Below are positions 22,483 to 29,759 of a DNA stretch of 32,915 nt, in pieces. The notes under the pieces were generated by a model that had not been told where the DNA came from, made no database searches, and was given only the letters and a program-made list of their open reading frames with translations. Origin of the DNA: Bacteroidales bacterium (GTDB lineage Bacteria; Bacteroidota; Bacteroidia; Bacteroidales; UBA7960); NCBI GenBank assembly GCA_007129255.1, contig SKVW01000186.1:1-32915 (forward strand), read 5' to 3'. Positions within the stretch are counted from its first letter, which is position 1. Every line of letters starts with the position of its first letter. Both the position numbers and the translations under genes were made by a program.

Positions 22483-23586
22483 ATGGTTACCCAGGATCCC
22501 ATGCAATTTGAGCCCCTGAAGGATTGGCTGCCAATAAAAAGCAAGCTGCTAGTTATTTCCGGCCCCTGCAGTGCCGAAAGCCGCGAGCAGGTGGAAACGA
22601 CCGCCCGTGAACTGGCCGCCACCGGGCTGGTATCGGTTTTCCGGGCGGGCATCTGGAAGCCGCGCACCCGCCCCAAAAGCTTCGAGGGCAAAGGAGAGGA
22701 AGCCCTTCGATGGGTCGCGGAGGTGAAAAGCCAAACCGGCATGCTCACCGCCGTGGAGGTGGCCACCCCAAAGCATGTGGAGCTTTGCCTCAAATATGGC
22801 ATCGATATGCTATGGATCGGGGCCCGCACCGGAGTCAATCCTTTTTCCGTGCAGGAAATCGCACAGGCCCTGGAAGGAATCAACATCCCGGTGATGGTAA
22901 AAAACCCCATCAACCCCGACATCCGCCTCTGGACCGGGATCATCGAACGCATTTACCAGGCGGGCATTTCCAGGATCATCGCAATTCACCGGGGCTTTAA
23001 TACTTACGAAAAAAGCATTTACCGAAATATCCCGCTATGGGAGATCCCCATCGAGATGAAAAGGCTGTTCCCTGGCCTTCCCATGATCTGCGACCCCAGC
23101 CATATTGCCGGCAACCGCACCCTTCTGCCCAAAGTCTCCCAAAACGCACTGGACCTGGATATGGACGGACTGATGATCGAAAGCCACTGTGAGCCCGACA
23201 AAGCCCTTACCGATGCCCGTCAGCAGGTCACCCCGGCCAGGCTGGAGCTGCTGGTTAAAAACCTTGTGATACGCAAAGCTGCCGGACACAAAAAAGAACC
23301 CGCCCAAGAGCTGGAAGCCATCCGCAAACAGATCGACGATACCGATCACCAGATCCTGGAGTTTTTGTCGAAAAGAATGAGTATGGTGGAAAAGATCGCC
23401 CACCTGAAAAAGCACCACAACATCACCATTTTGCAGATCGAACGCTGGAACAGCATATTTAAAGACCGCATAAAAACCGGTGAAGCCCACGGGCTGGATG
23501 CCGCCTTTCTGAAAAAGATCCTGGAGCTAGTGCATAAAGAATCCATCAACATACAAACCCGTATCATGAACCGGGAAAACCCTTAA
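22483..23586 (+). CDS. Bifunctional DAHP synthase / chorismate mutase
   Basis: This 367-residue fusion catalyses the first step of aromatic biosynthesis (phosphoenolpyruvate plus erythrose-4-phosphate to DAHP). It also converts chorismate to prephenate. The DAHP synthase part (about 1-265, type I beta without an extra N-terminal regulatory domain) has GPCSAES at 27-33, KPRTRP at 59-64, GARTG at 113-117, CDPSH at 203-207 and IESH at 232-235. The mutase part (about 275-365) is of the AroQ all-helical type: LEAIRKQIDDTDHQI, then LSKRM and KI..LK. In such fusions the mutase domain often mediates feedback inhibition. thiL follows after 9 nt. The gene is apart from aroC. Confidence 0.95.
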   Translation: MVTQDPMQFEPLKDWLPIKSKLLVISGPCSAESREQVETTARELAATGLVSVFRAGIWKPRTRPKSFEGKGEEALRWVAEVKSQTGMLTAVEVATPKHVELCLKYGIDMLWIGARTGVNPFSVQEIAQALEGINIPVMVKNPINPDIRLWTGIIERIYQAGISRIIAIHRGFNTYEKSIYRNIPLWEIPIEMKRLFPGLPMICDPSHIAGNRTLLPKVSQNALDLDMDGLMIESHCEPDKALTDARQQVTPARLELLVKNLVIRKAAGHKKEPAQELEAIRKQIDDTDHQILEFLSKRMSMVEKIAHLKKHHNITILQIERWNSIFKDRIKTGEAHGLDAAFLKKILELVHKESINIQTRIMNRENP

Positions 23587-23591
23587 TTTTG
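23584..23591 (+). promoter_or_regulatory. -7 promoter element 4 nt upstream of thiL
   Basis: TAATTTTG matches TAnnTTTG exactly. It begins with the stop codon of the upstream gene and is separated from the thiL ATG by CAGC only. As at aroC, this would give a leaderless or near-leaderless start. Confidence 0.42.
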
Positions 23592-23595
23592 CAGC

Positions 23596-24669
23596 ATGAA
23601 AAAAAGCTACCAACCCAACCTGACCGATATTTCGAGCCTTGGGGAGTTTCGCCTGATCGACCACCTCACCCGGAACGTAAAAACCTACCATGCTGGCACC
23701 GTTAAAGGAGTGGGCGACGATGCCGCCGTAATCGACAACGCCAAGGAGATGACCATCGTCACCAAGGACTTGCTGGTGGAAGGGGTTCATTTCGACATGG
23801 TTTATACCCCCCTTAAACATCTGGGGTACAAAGCCGTGACGGTAAATCTGTCGGATGTTTACGCCATGAATGCTCTACCCAAACAAATAATTATCGGCCT
23901 GGCCGTTTCCAGCCGCTTTTCGCTGGAGGCCCTGGAGGAACTGTATGCCGGCATGCTGCTGGCCTGCGAAAAATACCAGGTGGACCTGGCCGGAGGCGAT
24001 ACCACCACCAGCCCTTATGGCATGACCCTGAGCATTACCGCAATTGGCCATGCCCCCAAAGAAAAGATCACTTACCGTTCAGGTGCGCAAACCAATGATA
24101 TCCTTTGCGTAAGCGGCAACCTGGGTGCAGCCTACTGCGGCCTGCTGGTATTGCAAAGAGAAAAGCAGGTTTTCAAGGCCAACCCAAACATGCAGCCTAA
24201 GATCGCCGATTACTCCTTTGTCCTGGAGCGGCAACTCAAACCCGAACCCCGCAGGGACATCGTGGAAGCCCTGGGGAAGACCGGGGTGGTGCCCACCTCC
24301 ATGATTGACATCTCAGACGGCCTGGCTTCGGAGATCCTGCACCTTTGCAAGAATTCCGGAAAAGGGGCCGCCATTTACGAAGACAAGCTGCCCTTTGACC
24401 AGCGTACCGTGGTAGCCGCCAATGAATTCAACATCGATCCCACCACCTGCGCCCTGAGCGGAGGAGAAGACTACGAGCTACTGTTTACCATCAGCCAGAA
24501 AGATTACGAAAAGATCAAAGACCTGCCGGAGATCACCCCCATTGGACACATAACCGATGACGAACAGGGCAAGCACCTGATCACCTCTTCCGGGCAGTTT
24601 GTAAAACTTACTGCCCAGGGCTGGGACTCCTTTGGAAAAAGAGCTGAAGAAAACAATCCCGATTCCTGA
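23596..24669 (+). CDS. thiL: Thiamine-monophosphate kinase
   Basis: ThiL phosphorylates thiamine monophosphate to the active cofactor thiamine diphosphate using ATP. The 357-residue protein shows the PurM-like AIR synthase fold motifs in order: GVGDDAAVI with Asp41-Asp42 (38-46); NLSDVYAM (84-91), close to the family NLSDxAAMG; LAGGDTT (131-137); IDISDGL (237-243); and SGGEDYELLF (288-297). These supply the Mg and ATP ligands. It starts 9 nt after the DAHP synthase gene, and its stop overlaps the next start by one base (TGATG). The three genes may therefore be cotranscribed, although thiL also has its own promoter element. Confidence 0.96.
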   Translation: MKKSYQPNLTDISSLGEFRLIDHLTRNVKTYHAGTVKGVGDDAAVIDNAKEMTIVTKDLLVEGVHFDMVYTPLKHLGYKAVTVNLSDVYAMNALPKQIIIGLAVSSRFSLEALEELYAGMLLACEKYQVDLAGGDTTTSPYGMTLSITAIGHAPKEKITYRSGAQTNDILCVSGNLGAAYCGLLVLQREKQVFKANPNMQPKIADYSFVLERQLKPEPRRDIVEALGKTGVVPTSMIDISDGLASEILHLCKNSGKGAAIYEDKLPFDQRTVVAANEFNIDPTTCALSGGEDYELLFTISQKDYEKIKDLPEITPIGHITDDEQGKHLITSSGQFVKLTAQGWDSFGKRAEENNPDS

Positions 24670-25304
24670 TGGCGGCAAAGAAAAAGTTTTATGTGGTTTG
24701 GAAGGGAAACAAAACCGGCCTTTTCGATAACTGGAAAGAATGCCAGCAAGCGGTGAAAGGGTTTGAGGGTGCCATTTATAAGTCTTTCCCCACCCGTGAG
24801 GAGGCCGAAAAGGCAGTGAATGACAGTCCATGGCAATACATTGGAAAAAACAAAGCCAAACCGGCCATAAGCCCTGCACAGCAAAAAGCTGCAGGCAAGC
24901 CCGTTGCCAACAGCATTTCGGTGGATGCCGCCTGTAATTCGGTTACAGGACAAATGGAATACCAAGGCGTGCACACCACCACCGGACAGCTGCTGTTCAA
25001 AAAAGGCCCCTTCCCAAAAGCCTCCAACAACATAGGTGAATTCCTGGCCATTGTGCATGCACTGGCCTGGTGCAAAAAACACAAAATAGACCTGCCCATC
25101 TATACCGACTCCCACACCGCCATGGTATGGGTAAAAAACAAAAAAGCCAAAACCAAAGTGGAGAAGAACCACCTCAATGAAGAGGTGTTCGACCTGATTT
25201 CCCGGGCCGAAGCCTGGCTGCAAACCAACACCTGGAAAAACCCCATCCTCAAATGGAACACCGAAGTATGGGGGGAGATCCCGGCGGATTTTGGCAGGAA
25301 ATAA
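24669..25304 (+). CDS. Ribonuclease H1 with N-terminal viroplasmin-like hybrid-binding domain
   Basis: This 211-residue enzyme cleaves the RNA strand of RNA-DNA hybrids. Residues 5-52 (KKFYVVWKGNKTGLF, then YKSFPTREEAEKAV) are the small hybrid-binding (caulimovirus viroplasmin-type) domain. A linker to about 80 leads to the RNase H fold. The catalytic carboxylates are Asp86 in SVDAAC, Glu124 in NIGEFLAI, Asp147 in YTDSHTA and Asp207 near the C-terminus (PADFGRK). This is the full DEDD set, so it is probably active. The start ATG overlaps the thiL stop by one base, indicating translational coupling. Confidence 0.94.
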   Translation: MAAKKKFYVVWKGNKTGLFDNWKECQQAVKGFEGAIYKSFPTREEAEKAVNDSPWQYIGKNKAKPAISPAQQKAAGKPVANSISVDAACNSVTGQMEYQGVHTTTGQLLFKKGPFPKASNNIGEFLAIVHALAWCKKHKIDLPIYTDSHTAMVWVKNKKAKTKVEKNHLNEEVFDLISRAEAWLQTNTWKNPILKWNTEVWGEIPADFGRK

Positions 25305-25490
25305 ACCTCACCTGAAAAGGGAACCCAAAACCAGTTTGAGAAAAGCACAAGCTTCCGCACAATTTTCAGTTTCCGGATCAGGAAATTTTTTTGATTTTAA
25401 CCCGGAAGTTTTCAGTTCCGGAAATTGGGGAGCTGGAAATTCCTGGCCCTTGATTCCCAATATTCCCTGAAGCTTCCGGTTCTGCAAGCA
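25305..25490. other. Non-coding spacer with short degenerate repeats
   Basis: No gene is seen here. Related words recur: TTTTCAGTTTCCGGA near 25363-25377 and TTTTCAGTTCCGGAA near 25409-25423, and AAGCTTCCG near 25349 and 25470. They may be remnants of a repeat or chance similarity in a decaying spacer. Confidence 0.4.
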
Positions 25491-25521
25491 AAAAAAGGAG
25501 GGCTCTGAAGCCCTCCCTTTT
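25491..25521. terminator. Bidirectional terminator between RNase H1 and the T9SS cargo gene
   Basis: GGAGGGC (25497-25503) pairs with GCCCTCC (25510-25516). The stem is flanked by six A on the left and four T on the right, so it works in both directions between converging genes. Confidence 0.85.
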
Positions 25522-25548
25522 CATTGATTGATTTGGTATGGAAACCGC

Positions 25549-28500
25549 TTACCTGCTGATTTGCAGACGCTCGATGGCAAAACCAACAGATGTCCTTATT
25601 TGAATGAAATAAACTCCATTATCAAAGCCTAAAACATTCAGAAGGTATTTATTCCCCTCAACTCTGGAAGCATAAACAAGCTGCCCTAAAACGTCCAACA
25701 CCCTGATTTCTTCAATGGTTTCATCAGCATGTATGTGGAGATTGTTCCGTGCAGGATTCGGATAAATGGTCAAACCGGCTACCGAAGGATCCATAACAGA
25801 AACAGGATCTTCCAGAATTACTTCAACCAAAACATCTTCATCTTCCACGCTCACCTCACCGGTTGCATCCTCATAACCATCTCTGCTTACAATATAATCG
25901 TAATTTCCGGGCTCAACATTTTCGAACACATATTCACCGGCATCGTATTGAGTTCCATCAAAAGTAATGGTGGCATCAGCAATGGCTTCGCCTTCCTCGT
26001 CAGTAACATTGAAGGTTACCGTATAAGAGACAGGTTCTCCTTGCATTTCAAAATCGATCTCGACAATGTCCGAAGAACCGGTGGTGTAAACCGACTGCAC
26101 GCCTGCGGTGTGATCACCTGCCGGAAGGTCAGTAAACAGGTATTCTGTTTCAGGATACTCTTCTTCTACCATGTTACCGTTGATATATACATTGAAGCCG
26201 ATGAAAACTTTATTGGATCTATCCTCATTAGGGCTGTCAACAATGAAAGGAGTTTCCACAGGAATAGCTTTTGGAGAAGGTCCTTGGTTGAAAGCAGGTT
26301 GTTGCTTCCCGAACTGGATTTCACCGTTATTTTCACCATACGCCCTCAGAAGGAAATTCATTTCAAAGTTCCAGGTATTGATGTCCGAGAAGTCCATGTT
26401 TGCATCAGTAATATCCTGAACGGCAAAGTGTGTTCCTGGAGAAAACTCCCAGGGAGGGCCGGACCCATTGTCAGTAGCAATTCCCAGAAATCCATTATAG
26501 CTTAAACCGACAAAAAAACCATTTGAAGCATCAATAGGTTCAGGAAAAGCGAAAGTATTCCATTGCTCATCGGTATTGGTAACATTCTCTTGGGTGTGGA
26601 TGATGTTGTTGCGATCGGGAAAGCCATTTTCATCAAGCCCCAAAATCCAAATTTTTACATAATTATGTGGTCCTCCTTCAGAGGTAAGAAACCATGAAAC
26701 TTCATGAACTACCGCATCATAATGGTGGACAGCACCGAGCACACTATTCAGGTTACCTTCGGTAAAGCCTAGCTGGTGGTCAACATATCCGTCATCGTAG
26801 CGAAATTCATATTCGCTGCCATAATCATTCCACATAAACAGGGCCTCACCTTCGTCCATTCCTTCTGTTACGATTTCAAGGTTATATGGCTCAACAATGT
26901 CATCCAGCATAAAAACATTCATTTCTTTATCCTGGTGCTCAAGTTCAAAAGAAACGGTTTCGGTGAGATATCCCTGTGCAAAAACGGTAGCTTCATAAGC
27001 CATTCCACCAATCAGGTCAATGTGGGCAGTTCCGGTAGCATCTGTAGTGGCTTGTTGATCATTCACTGTAATAACCGCTCCTTCAATGGGATCTTCCTCA
27101 TTGGTATCCTCCATAACATTAAAGGTTACTGTATGAATTGCCGATTCATCAACCAAAAAAATGTTATCAAAATTCCAGGAATTGACATCATAGGAAGGCC
27201 CGTCAAAAACCCAGGCCAGGAAAAACTCCTCTGATCCTACCCCATGATCTTCTGCTGTAAGTATGGTTTGAAATTCGTGAGCGGGGATATCACTGGGGCT
27301 TTCCCATTCGTGGATCAGGAATTCTTCCCCGTCGGCGATAGAAACCACACGCAAGTCATAGCCACTTGGTATCCAATAGTTGTTCAAATAATTATTAAAA
27401 AAGAAAACAAGAGAGGTGTTTCCGGATGTATTGATTTTGGGAGATGTAAGATAAAATTCTCCACTGGCCATAGGGGCCATGTAAAAGCGCATTTCGGGTG
27501 CTTCACCACCGGCATGGTTGGTGTTGGATACCCCCCAGTTTAATACATCTCTTGTCCATAACGCCGGGATCTCTCCTTCAGGAACGCCGGAAAAGTCCTC
27601 CATAAAGGGCAGCTCCACTGCATCTGCTGAAGAGAAATGTGCTTTAACTGTTTGGTCTTCATCCATGGTAATGGTTGTTTCAGGATTATGCTCCTCTGCA
27701 ACGTTTCCTTCCCAATGGCTGAACTCCCAGCCCAGATCCGGACTTGCGGAAATACTGACAATTTCTCCGGAAAGATAATCATGGTCTCCCACCTCTGGCA
27801 CTACACTGCCGTTCCCTTCGGGTTCCTCCATTGTTAATGTAAAGGTTTCTTCTGAAACAAAAAATGCCTGAACTGAAATGTTCTCATGAATATGAATCAC
27901 CGTATCCGCATGATAAGAGTATGTTTCTCCATTCACTTCCCATTTTTCAAAGCTCCAGTTGTTTTCTGCTTCAGCATTTAGTTCTACCTCGGTTCCTTCG
28001 GTATAGTTATGATCTCCGGACTCCGGACTGACGGCACCCTCTCCAACCGGATCCTGCATGGACAGGGTAAACGTATCGAACGTTCCCACGGCAACATCGT
28101 CTACATAAATCCTGTTGGGGCCTGCCTCATCTTCCCCTTTAATGTAATAATTAAACGCAATATGTTTAATTCCGCTGTAATCTTCCAGAGACAATATATA
28201 CTCTTCCCAGCTTCTGGTAAAAGAGATTTCATCAATTAAAACTGCGTTGACATGAAGTTCAAAAACATTATCATACTGGTCATCCACTATCATTATTCGC
28301 ATATTTTCCCTAACCCCGTCAGGCCAATAACTGGAGTACCCAAAAAATAAAAGCATTGTTGCTTCGGGGTTATCCAGGTTCAATGCGGGGCTAATCAGCC
28401 ATTCATCAGCTTGAGAGTTTGAACTGCTGCCCTGATAAGCTCTTGCAGCATAATCACCGGTATTGGATGTTACATCTGTATGCTCCCAATAGCTTCCAAA

Positions 28501-29418
28501 ATTTCCGCTGACAACTTTCCAGCCTTCCGGTGATTCCGGATCGCCTGACCAGGCAGTTTCAAAATCTTCAATCCATGGAAACTCATCAACCAAATCATCG
28601 GGGAGATCAGTGGCTTCCATGAAAACATTGATGGTCTTTGTCTCGCCATCAATTGTAAAATCAATGGTTTGTTCTTCAAAGTCCTCTTTGGTAACATGGG
28701 CCGTATAACTGCCGTCTGAAAGTTCTATTGAAGCCTGGCCTCCGGTATCTGTCTGAAACGGATCCATTCCATCTATTGCTATTTCCGCACCTTCAATAGG
28801 ATCCTCCTCTGGTGTATCCTCCTTAACCATAAAGGTTACCAAATACTCTTCGGTTGTGGCCTCTGCCAGGGAAATGTCGTCAATGTTCCAGGAAATAAGA
28901 TCATAGGATGGTCCGTCAAAAACCCATGCCAAACGAAAATCCTCAGCACCCACCCCATGATCGGCAGCTGTAAGGACCATGTCAAACACATGGGCTGCCA
29001 TGTCGTCCGGGCTGACCCACTCATGGATCAGGTATTCATTATCTCCAGCAAGAGCTACAACCCTAAGGTCATGTGGTGGAGGAGAAAAATCATTGTTCAG
29101 GTAATTCCTGAATGAAAATTCAAGGGCATCACGTCCGCTGGTATTGATAGCGGGTGTGGTAAGATAAAACTCTCCGCTTACCATGGGCGACATGAAAAAC
29201 CGCATCTCAGGTGCCTCTCCACCGGCGTTGCTGGAATTGTGAACCCCCCAGTTACTGGCATCCCGCGTCCAGCCGGCCGGTATTTCACCACTCTCCACAC
29301 CCGAAAAATCTTCAGCAAACGGAAGGGTTATTCCATTAGCAGGCTGTTCTGCATAGGCATGGCTTAATGCCATCACCAAAGAAAGAATCGTAAAAAGCAA
29401 ATAGTTAATTTTTTTCAT
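25549..29418 (-). CDS. Large multidomain T9SS-secreted adhesin-like protein
   Basis: This 1289-residue surface protein has no catalytic domain I can recognise. A signal peptide (1-23) is followed by a choice-of-anchor-J-like (jelly-roll) domain (31-187) and a carboxypeptidase-regulatory/PEGA-like beta domain (192-269). A second anchor-J/MAM-like domain spans 281-448, then two InlB-type B repeats (449-521, 526-597). A second copy of the first module follows (601-757 plus 762-838). A beta domain (about 850-1030), an Fn3-like domain (about 1060-1127), a further regulatory-like domain (1131-1204) and a type A sorting domain (1214-1289: YPNPARN, GVYFIQI, RLQISR) complete it. It is strongly acidic. 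It is probably exported by T9SS and surface-attached, for adhesion or glycan binding. It is divergent from a two-component operon. Confidence 0.9.
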   Translation of the reverse strand: MKKINYLLFTILSLVMALSHAYAEQPANGITLPFAEDFSGVESGEIPAGWTRDASNWGVHNSSNAGGEAPEMRFFMSPMVSGEFYLTTPAINTSGRDALEFSFRNYLNNDFSPPPHDLRVVALAGDNEYLIHEWVSPDDMAAHVFDMVLTAADHGVGAEDFRLAWVFDGPSYDLISWNIDDISLAEATTEEYLVTFMVKEDTPEEDPIEGAEIAIDGMDPFQTDTGGQASIELSDGSYTAHVTKEDFEEQTIDFTIDGETKTINVFMEATDLPDDLVDEFPWIEDFETAWSGDPESPEGWKVVSGNFGSYWEHTDVTSNTGDYAARAYQGSSSNSQADEWLISPALNLDNPEATMLLFFGYSSYWPDGVRENMRIMIVDDQYDNVFELHVNAVLIDEISFTRSWEEYILSLEDYSGIKHIAFNYYIKGEDEAGPNRIYVDDVAVGTFDTFTLSMQDPVGEGAVSPESGDHNYTEGTEVELNAEAENNWSFEKWEVNGETYSYHADTVIHIHENISVQAFFVSEETFTLTMEEPEGNGSVVPEVGDHDYLSGEIVSISASPDLGWEFSHWEGNVAEEHNPETTITMDEDQTVKAHFSSADAVELPFMEDFSGVPEGEIPALWTRDVLNWGVSNTNHAGGEAPEMRFYMAPMASGEFYLTSPKINTSGNTSLVFFFNNYLNNYWIPSGYDLRVVSIADGEEFLIHEWESPSDIPAHEFQTILTAEDHGVGSEEFFLAWVFDGPSYDVNSWNFDNIFLVDESAIHTVTFNVMEDTNEEDPIEGAVITVNDQQATTDATGTAHIDLIGGMAYEATVFAQGYLTETVSFELEHQDKEMNVFMLDDIVEPYNLEIVTEGMDEGEALFMWNDYGSEYEFRYDDGYVDHQLGFTEGNLNSVLGAVHHYDAVVHEVSWFLTSEGGPHNYVKIWILGLDENGFPDRNNIIHTQENVTNTDEQWNTFAFPEPIDASNGFFVGLSYNGFLGIATDNGSGPPWEFSPGTHFAVQDITDANMDFSDINTWNFEMNFLLRAYGENNGEIQFGKQQPAFNQGPSPKAIPVETPFIVDSPNEDRSNKVFIGFNVYINGNMVEEEYPETEYLFTDLPAGDHTAGVQSVYTTGSSDIVEIDFEMQGEPVSYTVTFNVTDEEGEAIADATITFDGTQYDAGEYVFENVEPGNYDYIVSRDGYEDATGEVSVEDEDVLVEVILEDPVSVMDPSVAGLTIYPNPARNNLHIHADETIEEIRVLDVLGQLVYASRVEGNKYLLNVLGFDNGVYFIQIRTSVGFAIERLQISR
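27148..27618 (-). repeat. Second copy of an internal duplicated module in the T9SS cargo
   Basis: This encodes residues 601-757. The shared pattern ...FSGVxxGEIPAxW and GGEAPEMRF(F/Y)M, then SGEFYLT and NTSG, also occurs at residues 31-187 (28858-29328). The match is evident in protein and has diverged in DNA. Confidence 0.8.
28858..29328 (-). repeat. First copy of the internal duplicated module in the T9SS cargo
   Basis: This encodes residues 31-187, paired with 27148-27618. The following regulatory-like domain (EDxxEEDPIEGA motif at residues 200-211 and 770-781) is duplicated too, so the unit is about 235 residues. Confidence 0.8.
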
Positions 29419-29759
29419 AGTTGATTTTGATTTATTTTCAAATAAAAAGATAATTCCTGCTTTCTGTTTTCAGAGTATTATCAATACAAGATCAAACATA
29501 ATTTGCCACTGTAATCTGAACAATACCCGTTGATAGGTATTTTTACCGTTAAGCTTACCCCGCCCCTTCACTGATGCCTTCATTTAGCAATGGGTACAGC
29601 CACTTTAAAACAAACGGGAATTTACCCCTCAGATTACTTTTTAAAGTACCCTCTAAAAAAACATTAATTTTGAAAAACATTTAAACAGCTCCAATATTAA
29701 ATAAATATTTAAGAGTTTTTTGGAGAACTAAATTGATCCCTTTAAAAGAAACCGGTTCA
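29419..29759. other. Divergent intergenic region of cargo gene and kinase operon
   Basis: This AT-rich region of about 340 bp has no coding frame. It carries a cluster of TACC-type boxes (see 29524-29651) and a TAAATATTTA palindrome at 29702-29711. A GGAG (29721-29724) suits a TTG start at 29733 for the kinase. No exact TAnnTTTG element with a -33 partner was found in either direction, which may mean that these promoters need an activator. Confidence 0.6.
29524..29651. promoter_or_regulatory. Putative operator cluster of TACCC boxes, NarL-like 7-2-7 inverted pair
   Basis: TACCCGT (29524-29530), TG, then ATAGGTA (29533-29539) match the NarL-type arrangement TACYYMT-n2-AKRRGTA at 13 of 14 positions. 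Further boxes are TACCCCG (29556-29562), ATGGGTA (29590-29596, minus-strand TACCCAT), TACCCCT (29623-29629) and TACCC (29647-29651). The starts 29524, 29556, 29590 and 29623 are 32, 34 and 33 bp apart, about three helical turns. The natural candidate to bind is the NarL/LuxR regulator encoded at 31832. Binding is inferred, not shown. Confidence 0.5.
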
